Shown here in pieces: positions 25,126-34,008 of a stretch of DNA of 64,000 nt. The position numbers and the translations under genes were made by a program. The first letter of the stretch is position 1. Every line of letters begins with the position of its first letter. Origin of the DNA: Pedobacter aquae (GTDB lineage Bacteria > Bacteroidota > Bacteroidia > Sphingobacteriales > Sphingobacteriaceae); contig NZ_CP043329.1 in the NCBI RefSeq assembly GCF_008195825.1, positions 1,240,001-1,304,000 on the forward strand. Direction: 5' to 3'. The notes under the pieces are model-generated. The model worked only from the letters and a program-made list of their open reading frames with translations. It was not told the origin of the DNA and searched no databases.

Positions 25126-26619
25126 ATGAAAAAATATATCAAACAAAACATCTATAAATGGCATAAAATTATAGGTTTAATTACCATTATACCTGTAATT
25201 TTTTGGACATTATCTGGCCTTATGCATCCATTTATGGCCCATTGGTTTAAACCTACTTTGCCAAAAGAAAAATTAGAGATTAGCGTAATAGATACTACAA
25301 AAATAAAATACAGTATTCAAGAAGTTTTAAAAGCGCATCAAATACACCGATTTTTAAACTTCCGTATTGTTTATTTTAAAGGAAACTCTTATTATCAAAT
25401 TATAAGTATAGATAAAAAGATAAGATATTTTAATACAACAACTAGCGAAGAACTCTTAAACGGTGACCAGCATTATGCTACATATTTAGCAAAATATTAT
25501 TTAGCAGATACAGCTATTAAGCCTTCAAATATCAGCTTACAAACTACTTTTAGCCAAGACTATAAATACATCAATCGGCTTTTACCAGTTTGGAAATTAT
25601 CTTTTGATAAAAACGGAGGTACAGACTTATTTATAGAAACCACTAGCAGTCGCTTAGCTACTTTTAATAATCAAAACCGTAAAAATTTCCTCTTAATTTT
25701 TGATTTATTTCATAATTGGTCTTTTTTAGATGCTATAAGCAATAACCAAATACGTATTGTAATGATGATGATTTGCTTAAGCATCATTATATTATCAGCG
25801 CTAAGCGGAATACTTATTTATGGATTTATGTGGGGTAAATTCAAAAAAACACCTATAAATAGTAAAAGTATTCTGAAAAAGTACCACAGGCAAATTGGCA
25901 TTGCGACCGCTTTTGTTACCTTAACTTTTGCTGCTAGTGGCGCTTATCATGCTACCACAAAATGGAATCCAAACAAAGAAACAGGATTAAAATATGAGCC
26001 TATCATTAAAATAGAGCACCTCAAAAAAGACTTTTTAAAGCTTAATCTATTTTGGGATAAATTATCCAATATTTCAATTGTTACTTTAAAAAAGGACACT
26101 TTATATCAAGTAGTTTATAATAAAACAGATGACGAGCCTCAAGAAATTTTATATTTTAATGTTAGAACTGGCAAAGAAACTTTAAATGCTGATATTGAGT
26201 ATGCTAAGTATTTAGTTAAAAAGTTTACTTCTACTACACAACAAGAAGATATTATTTTACCAGATTGCTGCTTAAAAACCGATGAAAACAATAATTTTTT
26301 TGAAGCAAAACTATTAAATACAAAGACACTGTATTCTTTTTCAAGAGATTATGGTTTTGTATTTAAAAGGCTGCCTGTTGTGCAGTTAGATTATGATACC
26401 CCGCAAAACGACACCTATTTTATTGATACCCAATTTTCAACCTTAGCTTCTCATATAACAGATGAAGATAGAATAGAAGGTTATAGTTTTGCCATATTTC
26501 ACAAATTCTTGTTTATGGATTGGGCTGGTAAAAACATTAGAGATTTTACCATGTTAATTTCAGCACTAGGTGTATTAATTGTAAGTTTGTTTGGCCTTGC
26601 CATATTTATTAAAAAATAA
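25126..26619 (+). CDS. PepSY-associated TM-helix protein
   Basis: 497 residues. The N-terminal helix KWHKIIGLITIIPVIFWTLSG, a first extracytoplasmic PepSY region, a central helix pair around 210-235, the second KYHRQIGIATAFVTLTFAASG helix, another PepSY region and a terminal helix (DFTMLISALGVLIVSLFGLAIF) match the PepSY-associated family, often tied to siderophore or metal-reductase loci. Conserved His residues in WHK, FHNW and YHR could bind heme (inference). It lies between the receptor and a lipoprotein. Confidence 0.85.
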   Translation: MKKYIKQNIYKWHKIIGLITIIPVIFWTLSGLMHPFMAHWFKPTLPKEKLEISVIDTTKIKYSIQEVLKAHQIHRFLNFRIVYFKGNSYYQIISIDKKIRYFNTTTSEELLNGDQHYATYLAKYYLADTAIKPSNISLQTTFSQDYKYINRLLPVWKLSFDKNGGTDLFIETTSSRLATFNNQNRKNFLLIFDLFHNWSFLDAISNNQIRIVMMMICLSIIILSALSGILIYGFMWGKFKKTPINSKSILKKYHRQIGIATAFVTLTFAASGAYHATTKWNPNKETGLKYEPIIKIEHLKKDFLKLNLFWDKLSNISIVTLKKDTLYQVVYNKTDDEPQEILYFNVRTGKETLNADIEYAKYLVKKFTSTTQQEDIILPDCCLKTDENNNFFEAKLLNTKTLYSFSRDYGFVFKRLPVVQLDYDTPQNDTYFIDTQFSTLASHITDEDRIEGYSFAIFHKFLFMDWAGKNIRDFTMLISALGVLIVSLFGLAIFIKK

Positions 26620-26626
26620 GATAAAG

Positions 26627-27064
26627 ATGAATAATTTAAAAATGATACTTGTTGCAATATGCTTTAGTTTTTTGGCATGTAATAACGATAAAGAAGAGCA
26701 ACAAAAATTACAAAAGCAAGTTATAGATAAACATGATGTTTTAATGGCTAAGATGGATTCTTTAACAGAAAACCAATTAAGATTAGACAGTATAACTTTA
26801 AAATACAAGAAAATTAAGTCAGAAAACCCAAGTCTTGATAGCAACACATTAATAGCTAAAATTGATAGTGCAAAAAACTTATTAAACAATGCCGATGAAG
26901 CTATGATGAATTGGATGCATCAGTTTAATCCAGATTATACTGGAAAATCTAGCAAAGAAATTTTCGATTATTTAAAAAGTCAGGAACAAAAAATAGATTC
27001 TGTAAAAACTTTATTTGATAAATCTTTAGCACATAGCAACGCTCTTATTAAACAATATAAATAA
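26627..27064 (+). CDS. Lipoprotein with coiled coil
   Basis: 145 residues from ATG 26627; an earlier ATG at 26591 would overlap the PepSY gene and destroy the signal peptide. The lipobox is FSFLAC (Cys at about 18), followed by an extended heptad-like region rich in Lys, Gln and Asp, and a MMNWMHQFNPDY segment with Met and His that could interact with copper. No enzymatic domain recognised. It precedes the SCO1 gene by two bases. Confidence 0.75.
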   Translation: MNNLKMILVAICFSFLACNNDKEEQQKLQKQVIDKHDVLMAKMDSLTENQLRLDSITLKYKKIKSENPSLDSNTLIAKIDSAKNLLNNADEAMMNWMHQFNPDYTGKSSKEIFDYLKSQEQKIDSVKTLFDKSLAHSNALIKQYK

Positions 27065-27065
27065 C

Positions 27066-27689
27066 ATGAAAATCAATATTTTAATAGCTATTTCTTCTTT
27101 ATTTCTAACAATAGTATCATGTAAGCAAAACCCTGCTAAACTGCCTATTTTGGGTAATCGTGAAGTTGCTGCTAATGGTAAAGATACTGTTTATCAAAGC
27201 ATTCCTGATTTCAACTTATTAAATCAGGATAGCGTTTATATAAATAACGATTCTTTGAAAGATAAAATCTATGTTGCTGATTTTTTCTTTACCTCCTGCC
27301 CTTCTATATGCCCAATTATGAAGAAGCAGTTATTGCGTATTCATGATAAGTATAAAGATAATAACCAAGTAGCTATCGTATCACATACTATAGACCCTAA
27401 GCATGATAGTGTACCCGTTTTAAAAAAATATGCAGATAAACTCGGCGTAAGCAGTAAAAAATGGCACTTTTTATATGGCGATAGAGATGTTATTTACAAT
27501 ATGGCCCGTAATGGTTATATGAATTATGCCGATAGAGATTCTTTAGCACCAGGAGGTATCAGTCACTCTGGCTATTTTATTTTAGTAGATAAAAACAGGC
27601 ATATTAGAGGCGCTTATGATGGTACTGATGAAAAGCAAGTAAGCCAACTGATGGATGATATGGATATTTTATTAGCCGAGTATAAATGA
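27066..27689 (+). CDS. SCO1/SenC copper-chaperone family lipoprotein
   Basis: 207 residues. Lipobox IVSC near residue 19. The thioredoxin-like fold carries the copper-binding FFFTSCPSICPIMKK (Cys78, Cys82) and the conserved His in GGISHSGYFILVDK. SCO proteins insert copper into cytochrome oxidase CuA or act in copper and redox homeostasis. The 4-base overlap with a cytochrome c gene supports a respiratory or copper role. Confidence 0.93.
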   Translation: MKINILIAISSLFLTIVSCKQNPAKLPILGNREVAANGKDTVYQSIPDFNLLNQDSVYINNDSLKDKIYVADFFFTSCPSICPIMKKQLLRIHDKYKDNNQVAIVSHTIDPKHDSVPVLKKYADKLGVSSKKWHFLYGDRDVIYNMARNGYMNYADRDSLAPGGISHSGYFILVDKNRHIRGAYDGTDEKQVSQLMDDMDILLAEYK

Positions 27690-28108
27690 GAGCAAAAATT
27701 ATAAGTTTGGCCTTTAGTATGCTCATTGCTTGTATCTTTCTAAACGCTTGTACTGAGGATGAAGTAAAATACCAACGCTATTATGCGGATGGTTCTCAGG
27801 TTTACCAAGTACATTGCCAAAATTGCCACATGAAAGATGGAAGTGGTTTGGCAAATGTCATCCCTCCTTTAACAGATAGCACTTTTTTAAGAGAGAACAG
27901 AAAAGACTTGGCTTGCTATATTGTTTATGGTTTATCAGATACTATAGTGGTAAATGGTATAACGTACCAAACTCCTATGCCTGCAGAAAAACATTTAGCA
28001 GCAATAGATATTGCTAAGGTTTTAACTTATATCACCAACTCATTTGGTAATAAGCAAGGTATTTATGATGTTAAGGAAGTAGAAAAGAATATCAATAACT
28101 GTAAGTAA
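27686..28108 (+). CDS. Lipid-anchored monoheme cytochrome c
   Basis: 140 residues. Lipobox around FLNAC (Cys22). A single heme motif CQNCH (Cys44, Cys47, His48) followed by MKDGSGLANVIPPL and a candidate axial Met in QTPMPAEKHL, which fits a class I cytochrome c. It probably shuttles electrons at the membrane. It is the last gene of the metal cluster and is followed after 17 bases by rnpB. Confidence 0.92.
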   Translation: MRAKIISLAFSMLIACIFLNACTEDEVKYQRYYADGSQVYQVHCQNCHMKDGSGLANVIPPLTDSTFLRENRKDLACYIVYGLSDTIVVNGITYQTPMPAEKHLAAIDIAKVLTYITNSFGNKQGIYDVKEVEKNINNCK

Positions 28109-28113
28109 AAGCC

Positions 28114-28121
28114 TATCTTTG
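28114..28121 (+). promoter_or_regulatory. -7 promoter element of rnpB (TATCTTTG)
   Basis: Exact TAnnTTTG match immediately upstream of the predicted 5' end of RNase P RNA, at the expected distance of about five bases. Confidence 0.65.
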
Positions 28122-28125
28122 TGGG

Positions 28126-28520
28126 GCAAATCGCTCTATCGCTGTCCCGATTAATATCGGGATGGAGGAAAGTCCGGGCAACACAGAGCATCCTGCTTCC
28201 TAACGGGAAGGCACCCCACAAAGGTGACAGAAAGTGCTACAGAAAATAAACTACTTCCGTTTAACGGGAGAAAAGGTGAAAACGTGAGGTAAGAGCTCAC
28301 GACTTTGTATGGCGACATGCATCGTGGTAAACCTCAGGAGTTGAAAGACCAAATAAACCTTAACCGTCGGGGCTGCTCGTTCCGCTGCGCTTGTCGCTAT
28401 TAAGGAGGGTAGGTCGTTAGATCATAATAGCAATATTATGGCAAGATAAATGATAGAGAATCCTGAAATCCAAAGCAATTTGGATCAGGATGACAGAACC
28501 CGGCTTATAGATTTGCTTTT
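28126..28520 (+). ncRNA. rnpB: RNase P RNA (bacterial type A)
   Basis: The catalytic RNA that matures tRNA 5' ends. The conserved block GAGGAAAGTCCGGGC lies near the 5' end and the matching ACAGAACCCGGCTTATAG block near the 3' end. P1 is formed by GCAAATC at 28126-28132 with GATTTGC at 28510-28516, which fixes the boundaries to within a few bases. Internal hairpins such as CCCGAT/ATCGGG follow P1. Length of about 395 nt is normal. It sits between the cytochrome c and sigma-54 regulator genes. Confidence 0.95.
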
Positions 28521-28535
28521 TATAACGATATTCTG

Positions 28536-28566
28536 AAAGTCCTGCTCCAATGCAGGACTTTTTTTA
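28536..28566 (+). terminator. Rho-independent terminator of rnpB
   Basis: Stem AGTCCTGC/GCAGGACT with a six-base loop followed by seven T. Confidence 0.9.
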
Positions 28567-28621
28567 TGCATAATTGTATAGATTAGTATACATTTTTAAA
28601 CCCCAAACGTTAAATATTTGT

Positions 28622-30007
28622 ATGGCAAAAATTTTAATTATTGATGATGAAAGAGCTATCAGAAATACGCTAAGAGAAATTTTAGAGTATGAAGATTTTG
28701 AAATTGAAGATGTAGACAACGGCGTTGACGGTTTAGACTTAATTAAAAGAAAGAATTATGATTTAGTTCTTTGCGATATTAAGATGAATAGAATGGATGG
28801 AATGGAAGTTCTATCTGCAGGCTTAGAAATAAGACCTGATTTACCTTTCATCATGATATCAGGACATGGAACCGTTGAAACTGCTGTTGAAGCTTCTAAA
28901 AAAGGTGCCTTTGATTTTATTTCTAAACCGCCAGATTTAAATCGTTTATTAATTACCGTAAGAAATGCTTTAGATAGAGGTTCTTTAGTTACAGAAACTA
29001 AGGTATTAAAGCAAAAAGTAAGTAAAACCAAAACCAGAGAAATTTTAGGCGAATCTCCATCTATCAATAAAATTAAAGAAACCATAGAAAGGGTTGCCCC
29101 TACAGAGGCCCGTGTTTTAGTTACTGGAGCCAATGGAAGTGGTAAAGAACTGGTAGCAAGATGGCTACACGAAAAATCTAACAGGGCTCAAGGGCCTATG
29201 GTTGAGGTAAACTGTGCTGCTATCCCATCAGAATTGATAGAATCAGAATTATTTGGACATGAAAAGGGTTCTTTTACATCAGCTGTAAAACAGCGTATTG
29301 GTAAGTTTGAGCAAGCTAATGGTGGTACGCTATTTTTAGATGAAATTGGCGATATGAGTGCATCAGCGCAAGCGAAAGTTTTAAGAGCTTTACAAGAAAG
29401 TAAAATTACCAGAGTAGGCGGCGAAAAAGAAATAGATGTTAACGTAAGAGTGGTTGCTGCTACCAATAAAGATTTGCTTAAAGAAATTGAAGCGGGTAAT
29501 TTTAGAATGGACCTTTACCACAGACTAAACGTTATCCATATCCATGTACCGCCTTTGGTAGAAAGAAAAAGTGATATTCCACTATTGTCTGAGACCTTTT
29601 GTGAAGAAATTTGCAATGATTATGGAATGCCTGTTAAAAAAATATCAGCCGGAGCTTATGAAGCACTTAAAAATTTACCTTGGACAGGTAACATACGTGA
29701 GCTTAGAAATGTGATAGAACGTTTAATTATTTTAAGCGATAAAACCATTACAGAGGATGATGTTAAAGCTTTCTCCAACCCTAGTGGAAGTATTTATGAG
29801 CCAGAAACTACCAGTAAATCATCGGGCTTAAACTTTGATGAATTTGTTAATTTCCAAGACTATAAAGATTATGCCGAGAAAGAGTATATCAAATTTAAGC
29901 TAGAAAAAAACAATTGGAACGTTTCTAAAACAGCCGAAGATATTGATATCCAAAGAAGTCACCTTTACTCTAAAATTGAGAAATTTGGCCTAAAAAGAGG
30001 CGAATAA
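28622..30007 (+). CDS. Sigma-54-dependent response regulator (NtrC family)
   Basis: About 461 residues from ATG 28622. Receiver domain with phospho-acceptor Asp52 (LVLCDIKM); AAA+ ATPase with Walker A TGANGSGKE (Lys175), a sigma-54 contact loop that reads GSFTSA (about 216-221) rather than GAFTGA, Walker B GGTLFLDEIGD, and NIRELRN; then a Fis-type HTH (NWNVSKTAEDIDIQRSHLY). It activates sigma-54 promoters after phosphorylation. No cognate kinase is adjacent; the orphan kinase at 4956-6023 is too distant to pair on sequence evidence. Confidence 0.94.
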   Translation: MAKILIIDDERAIRNTLREILEYEDFEIEDVDNGVDGLDLIKRKNYDLVLCDIKMNRMDGMEVLSAGLEIRPDLPFIMISGHGTVETAVEASKKGAFDFISKPPDLNRLLITVRNALDRGSLVTETKVLKQKVSKTKTREILGESPSINKIKETIERVAPTEARVLVTGANGSGKELVARWLHEKSNRAQGPMVEVNCAAIPSELIESELFGHEKGSFTSAVKQRIGKFEQANGGTLFLDEIGDMSASAQAKVLRALQESKITRVGGEKEIDVNVRVVAATNKDLLKEIEAGNFRMDLYHRLNVIHIHVPPLVERKSDIPLLSETFCEEICNDYGMPVKKISAGAYEALKNLPWTGNIRELRNVIERLIILSDKTITEDDVKAFSNPSGSIYEPETTSKSSGLNFDEFVNFQDYKDYAEKEYIKFKLEKNNWNVSKTAEDIDIQRSHLYSKIEKFGLKRGE

Positions 30008-30010
30008 CAT

Positions 30011-30042
30011 AAAAGGGATAGTTTTTACGCTATCCCTTTTTT
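30011..30042. terminator. Rho-independent terminator after the sigma-54 regulator
   Basis: An 11-bp stem AAAAGGGATAG/CTATCCCTTTT with a loop of eight bases and trailing T run. It also overlaps the 3' end of the convergent small gene and may act in both directions. Confidence 0.88.
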
Positions 30043-30407
30043 AATAAAGCTCTATTTTCTTTTCTAAAAATCTTCTCTTTCTCCTTTTTCATCTTTATTT
30101 CAATAACGCCATTTTTAGCATCTTCTCCGTATTTATTTATGGCTATAGCATCTTTTAAAACTTTAATGGAATCTATATCCTGAGGCTTTAACTTTATCTT
30201 ATCAAGTGGTATATTTCTGAAAACCAGCTGGTTTTTACCAAAATATAAAACATATAAAAGCTGTGGCCGATTTAGCATTTCTGCTCTACTAGGCATACAC
30301 ATTCTTACAACTACTTTATCTGAAGATTTAATACTATCAGGTTTCACTTGTGCAAATACATTTAATTTGATAATAATAGCAAAGAGTAGCAGTAAAAATG
30401 ATTTCAT
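30030..30407 (-). CDS. Small secreted protein with TonB-plug-like segment
   Basis: 125 residues. Signal peptide (FLLLLFAIIIKLNVFAQ). The mature part contains DIDSIKVLKDAIAINKYGE followed by NGVIEIKMK, which resembles the core of TonB receptor plug domains, but without any barrel. Similar isolated plug-like proteins exist in Bacteroidetes, sometimes next to peptidase regulators; none is here. A basic Lys-rich tail ends the protein. Function unknown. Confidence 0.65.
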   Translation of the reverse strand: MKSFLLLLFAIIIKLNVFAQVKPDSIKSSDKVVVRMCMPSRAEMLNRPQLLYVLYFGKNQLVFRNIPLDKIKLKPQDIDSIKVLKDAIAINKYGEDAKNGVIEIKMKKEKEKIFRKENRALLKKG

Positions 30408-30496
30408 AAATAAGATAGCTAAATGTGTTTTAAATCTACAGAATAATCTTTTTAATTCTTAAGCCTAAATTTATAATTTATTTGGAGCTAAAAATC

Positions 30497-30504
30497 TATC
30501 TTTG
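30497..30504 (+). promoter_or_regulatory. -7 promoter element of lepA (TATCTTTG)
   Basis: Exact TAnnTTTG match nine bases before the ATG at 30514. The TTG at 30502, which could also open the frame, is part of this element. Confidence 0.6.
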
Positions 30505-30513
30505 CTCTCCAAT

Positions 30514-32298
30514 ATGAAGCATATACGTAATTTTTGCATTATAGCACATATAGATCATGGTAAGAGTACTCTTGCTGATAGACTATTAGAATATACTAAA
30601 ACCATTACCCAACGTGAAGCGCAAGCACAATTGCTGGATGATATGGATTTAGAACGAGAACGTGGGATAACGATTAAAAGTCATGCTATACAAATGAATT
30701 ATTTGTATGATGGCCAAGAATATATCTTAAACCTGATTGATACACCCGGACACGTAGATTTTTCTTATGAAGTTTCGCGTTCTATTGCTGCTTGTGAAGG
30801 TGCTTTGTTAATTGTTGATGCTTCACAAGGCATACAAGCGCAAACCATTTCTAACCTTTATTTAGCTTTAGAGCAAGATTTACATATCATCCCTATTTTA
30901 AACAAGATGGATTTACCTGGTGCTATGCCAGAAGAAGTAAAAGATCAAATTGTTGATTTAATAGGTTGTGATAGGGATGAGATTATACCTGCGTCTGGTA
31001 AAACCGGGTTAGGTATTGAAGCTATCTTAGAAGCTGTTATAAAACGTGTTCCAGCTCCTGTTGGCGATCCTCAAGCACCACTTCAAGCGCTTATTTTCGA
31101 TTCTGTTTTTAACTCATTCCGTGGTATTATAGCTTATTTTAAAGTTGTAAACGGCGAAATTAGAAAAAATGACAGGGTAAAATTTGTTGCTACAGGCAAA
31201 GAATATATTGCTGATGAAGTTGGTATTTTAAAACTAACGCCACAAGCTAAAGATGTTGTTAAAACTGGTGATGTAGGTTATATCATTTCTGGTATTAAAG
31301 AAGCAAGAGAAGTAAAAGTTGGCGATACCATTGTTTTAAAAGATAAACCTGTTGAAGGTATACAAGGCTTTGAGGAAGTAAAACCAATGGTTTTTGCTGG
31401 TATTTACCCTGTTGATACTGATGAGTTTGAAGAATTAAGAGAAGCAATGCACAAGTTGCAACTGAATGATGCTTCTTTGGTTTTCGAGCCAGAGTCTTCT
31501 GCGGCTTTAGGTTTTGGTTTCCGTTGTGGATTCTTAGGAATGCTGCATATGGAGATTATTCAAGAGCGTTTAGAGCGTGAGTTTGACATGACGGTTATTA
31601 CAACTGTACCAAACGTTTCTTACATAGCGCACTCTACTAAAGGTGATCCTATTATTGTAAACAACCCATCAGAGTTGCCAGATCCATCTAAGCTAGAGTT
31701 TGTTGAGGAGCCTTATATCAAAGCAAATATCATTACCAAAGCAGAATTTGTTGGCCCGGTAATGTCTCTTTGTATTCAAAAAAGAGGTGTTATTGTTAAT
31801 CAGCATTATTTAACTTCAGACCGTGTTGAGCTGATTTTTGAAATGCCAATGGGCGAAATTGTATTTGATTTTTATGATAGATTAAAAACAATTTCTAAAG
31901 GTTACGCTTCTTTTGATTATCACCAGATTGGCTATAAACAATCTGACTTAGTAAAGCTAGATATTATGCTTAACGGAGAGCATGTTGATGCTTTATCTTC
32001 ATTAATCCACAGAAGCAATTCTTATGATTTTGGTAAAAAAATCTGCGAAAAATTAAGAGAGCTTATCCCAAGACAACAATTTGAAATTGCTATACAAGCA
32101 TCTATAGGTGCTAAAATTATTGCTCGTGAAAACGTTAGAGCTTTAAGAAAAGACGTTACAGCAAAATGTTACGGTGGCGATATTTCTCGTAAACGTAAAT
32201 TACTAGAAAAACAGAAAAAAGGTAAAAAACGTATGCGCCAAGTTGGTAACGTAGAAATCCCACAATCTGCATTTATGGCGGTTTTAAAATTAGATTAA
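30514..32298 (+). CDS. lepA: Elongation factor 4 (LepA)
   Basis: 594 residues from ATG 30514 ([19 protein letters not shown]). A ribosomal GTPase that remodels stalled or mis-set translation complexes. G1 [10 protein letters not shown]3 DTPGHVDF, G4 NKMDLPGA, then EF-G-like domains and the LepA-specific C-terminal domain ending in [20 protein letters not shown]. All G motifs are intact. Followed by a 12-bp inverted repeat before folD. Confidence 0.98.
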   Translation: MKHIRNFCIIAHIDHGKSTLADRLLEYTKTITQREAQAQLLDDMDLERERGITIKSHAIQMNYLYDGQEYILNLIDTPGHVDFSYEVSRSIAACEGALLIVDASQGIQAQTISNLYLALEQDLHIIPILNKMDLPGAMPEEVKDQIVDLIGCDRDEIIPASGKTGLGIEAILEAVIKRVPAPVGDPQAPLQALIFDSVFNSFRGIIAYFKVVNGEIRKNDRVKFVATGKEYIADEVGILKLTPQAKDVVKTGDVGYIISGIKEAREVKVGDTIVLKDKPVEGIQGFEEVKPMVFAGIYPVDTDEFEELREAMHKLQLNDASLVFEPESSAALGFGFRCGFLGMLHMEIIQERLEREFDMTVITTVPNVSYIAHSTKGDPIIVNNPSELPDPSKLEFVEEPYIKANIITKAEFVGPVMSLCIQKRGVIVNQHYLTSDRVELIFEMPMGEIVFDFYDRLKTISKGYASFDYHQIGYKQSDLVKLDIMLNGEHVDALSSLIHRSNSYDFGKKICEKLRELIPRQQFEIAIQASIGAKIIARENVRALRKDVTAKCYGGDISRKRKLLEKQKKGKKRMRQVGNVEIPQSAFMAVLKLD

Positions 32299-32299
32299 T

Positions 32300-32362
32300 T
32301 TAGTTGGTTAGATAGTTAGGTTTTAGTTGTATAGCTATTATTCTAACAAACTAACCAACTAA
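32300..32362. repeat. 12-bp perfect inverted repeat between lepA and folD
   Basis: TTAGTTGGTTAG at 32300-32311 is the exact reverse complement of CTAACCAACTAA at 32351-32362, with 39 bases between. There is no T-run after it, so it does not look like a classical terminator. It may be a transcript-processing or stabilising structure between the genes. Confidence 0.6.
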
Positions 32363-32380
32363 TTCCTAATAAACTAAAAA

Positions 32381-33259
32381 ATGACATTATTAGACGGAAA
32401 ATTAGTTTCTGAAGAACTAAAAAAACAAATAGCTGTAGAAGCAGCAGAACTTTTAGAAAAAACTGGTCGTAAACCACATTTAGTAGCCGTTTTAGTTGGT
32501 AATGATGGTGGTAGCGAAACCTATGTAGCCAGCAAAATGCGTAACTGCGAAAAAGTAGGCTTTAAATCATCATTAATAAGATACGATCATACAGTAACAG
32601 AAGAAGAGTTACTGAATAAAATAAAAGAATTAAACGAAGACAAAGAAGTAGATGGCTTTATCGTTCAACTTCCTTTGCCTAAACACATCAATCCTGATGT
32701 AATTACAGAAGCTATTGATTACCGTAAAGATGTTGATGGTTTCCATCCTATTAACTTAGGTAGAATGCAACGTAATTTACCATGTTTTTTACCTGCAACG
32801 CCTTACGGTATTATGTTGATGCTAGAATATTATGGTATAGAAACCGCTGGCAAGCATTGCGTTGTTGTTGGTAGAAGTAATATTGTAGGTAGTCCAATGA
32901 GCATCTTAATGGCTAGAAACGCTAAGCCTGGAAATTGTACCGTTACCTTAACCCATAGCAGAACACAAAATCTTAAAGATTTTACTTTAAAAGCCGATAT
33001 TTTAATTGCCGCAATTGGCAAGAAGAACTTTATTACAGCAGATATGGTTAAAGATGGTGCTGTAATTATTGATGTTGGCATGAACAGAGAAAGTTCTGAA
33101 ACTACCAAATCAGGCTTTAAACTTTATGGTGATGTTGATTTTGATGAAGTTGCACTAAAAAGTTCTTATATAACACCGGTACCAGGTGGCGTTGGATTAA
33201 TGACTATTGTAAGCTTATTAAAAAATACTTTAGCTGCTGCTAAAAGAGAGATTTATTAA
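32381..33259 (+). CDS. folD: Methylenetetrahydrofolate dehydrogenase/cyclohydrolase
   Basis: 292 residues. It interconverts 5,10-methylene-THF and 10-formyl-THF with NADP. The conserved catalytic [13 protein letters not shown], the [11 protein letters not shown] and [12 protein letters not shown] blocks and the dinucleotide-binding [14 protein letters not shown] are present, along with [10 protein letters not shown] at the C-terminus. Normal length. Preceded by the inverted repeat. Confidence 0.98.
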   Translation: MTLLDGKLVSEELKKQIAVEAAELLEKTGRKPHLVAVLVGNDGGSETYVASKMRNCEKVGFKSSLIRYDHTVTEEELLNKIKELNEDKEVDGFIVQLPLPKHINPDVITEAIDYRKDVDGFHPINLGRMQRNLPCFLPATPYGIMLMLEYYGIETAGKHCVVVGRSNIVGSPMSILMARNAKPGNCTVTLTHSRTQNLKDFTLKADILIAAIGKKNFITADMVKDGAVIIDVGMNRESSETTKSGFKLYGDVDFDEVALKSSYITPVPGGVGLMTIVSLLKNTLAAAKREIY

Positions 33260-33262
33260 AAA

Positions 33263-33306
33263 TACGTATAGATTATTTTTGTTTTACGTATAAATATTTA
33301 TTTTTG
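33263..33306 (+). promoter_or_regulatory. Tandem TACGTA palindromes and twin -7 boxes before the toxin-antitoxin pair
   Basis: TACGTA palindromes at 33263-33268 and 33285-33290 lie 22 bases apart, each followed by a TATTTTTG (33274-33281 and 33299-33306) that matches TAnnTTTG. The repeat unit looks like a promoter-operator duplicated in tandem and is well placed for autoregulation of the toxin-antitoxin operon. Confidence 0.6.
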
Positions 33307-33331
33307 TTGAGATTTAAAATTCTACTTTATT

Positions 33332-33589
33332 ATGGATACAAAAATAACCCTCTCTTTTGATGAAGAAATCATCAAAAAAGCTAAAGCTTATGCTGCTGAA
33401 AACAACATCAGTTTATCAAGATTAATAGAGTTTTTATTAACAAAAATCACCACTAAAGAATATAAATCATTAGAAGATTATCCTATTGCAGATTGGGTTT
33501 CTGCTGTTGCAGAAGGTGAAGCTATTTATCAAACTAAAAAGGCTTCTAGAAAAAAACTTAAAGATGATTTTTTTGCATCAAGAAAATGA
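33332..33589 (+). CDS. Antitoxin, DUF6364-like ribbon-helix-helix
   Basis: 85 residues. MDTKITLSFDEEIIKKAKAY followed by NISLSRLIEFLL is a ribbon-helix-helix N-terminal pattern of the DUF6364 antitoxin type. The C-terminal half (DYPIADWVSAVAEGEA and a basic tail) would wrap the toxin. Its stop overlaps the toxin ATG by 4 bases. It presumably represses its own promoter through the upstream TACGTA repeats (inference). Confidence 0.82.
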   Translation: MDTKITLSFDEEIIKKAKAYAAENNISLSRLIEFLLTKITTKEYKSLEDYPIADWVSAVAEGEAIYQTKKASRKKLKDDFFASRK

Positions 33590-34008
33590 ATATATTTCTT
33601 GATGCCAATATTCTAGTTTCTGTATTGAATAAAGAATATCCTTTGTTTACCTATTCTTCAAGGATTTTAAGTTTAGCTAACCAGCCTAAATATAACCTTT
33701 ACACCTCTCCTGTTTGCTTGGCCATAGCTTTCTATTTTACTGAGAAGAAGTCTAAATCGGCTTTAGCCAAACAAAAAATTGAAACTTTGTGTGAACATAT
33801 TTTAATTGCAGATAATACTTCAGCAGCAGTAAAAAACACCCTTTTAAACAAAAAAGCTCATGATTTTGAAGATGGCTTAGAATATTATGCCGCTATAGAA
33901 AAAAAATGCTCATGCATCATCACAGAAAATAAAGAGGATTTCTATTTTGCAGAAATTGAAGTTTTATCTTCTAAAGAGTTTTTCAATCAATATATGCTCA
34001 AAAATTAA
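33586..34008 (+). CDS. PIN-domain toxin (VapC-like)
   Basis: 140 residues. MNIFLDANILVSVLNKE gives the first PIN-domain acid (Asp6); AHDFEDGLEYYAA carries the central acids and CSCIITENKEDF the last ones, consistent with a metal-dependent ribonuclease. VapC-like toxins often cleave tRNA; the target here is unknown. It pairs with the antitoxin gene by overlap and ends four bases into the convergent DUF502 gene. Confidence 0.85.
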   Translation: MNIFLDANILVSVLNKEYPLFTYSSRILSLANQPKYNLYTSPVCLAIAFYFTEKKSKSALAKQKIETLCEHILIADNTSAAVKNTLLNKKAHDFEDGLEYYAAIEKKCSCIITENKEDFYFAEIEVLSSKEFFNQYMLKN

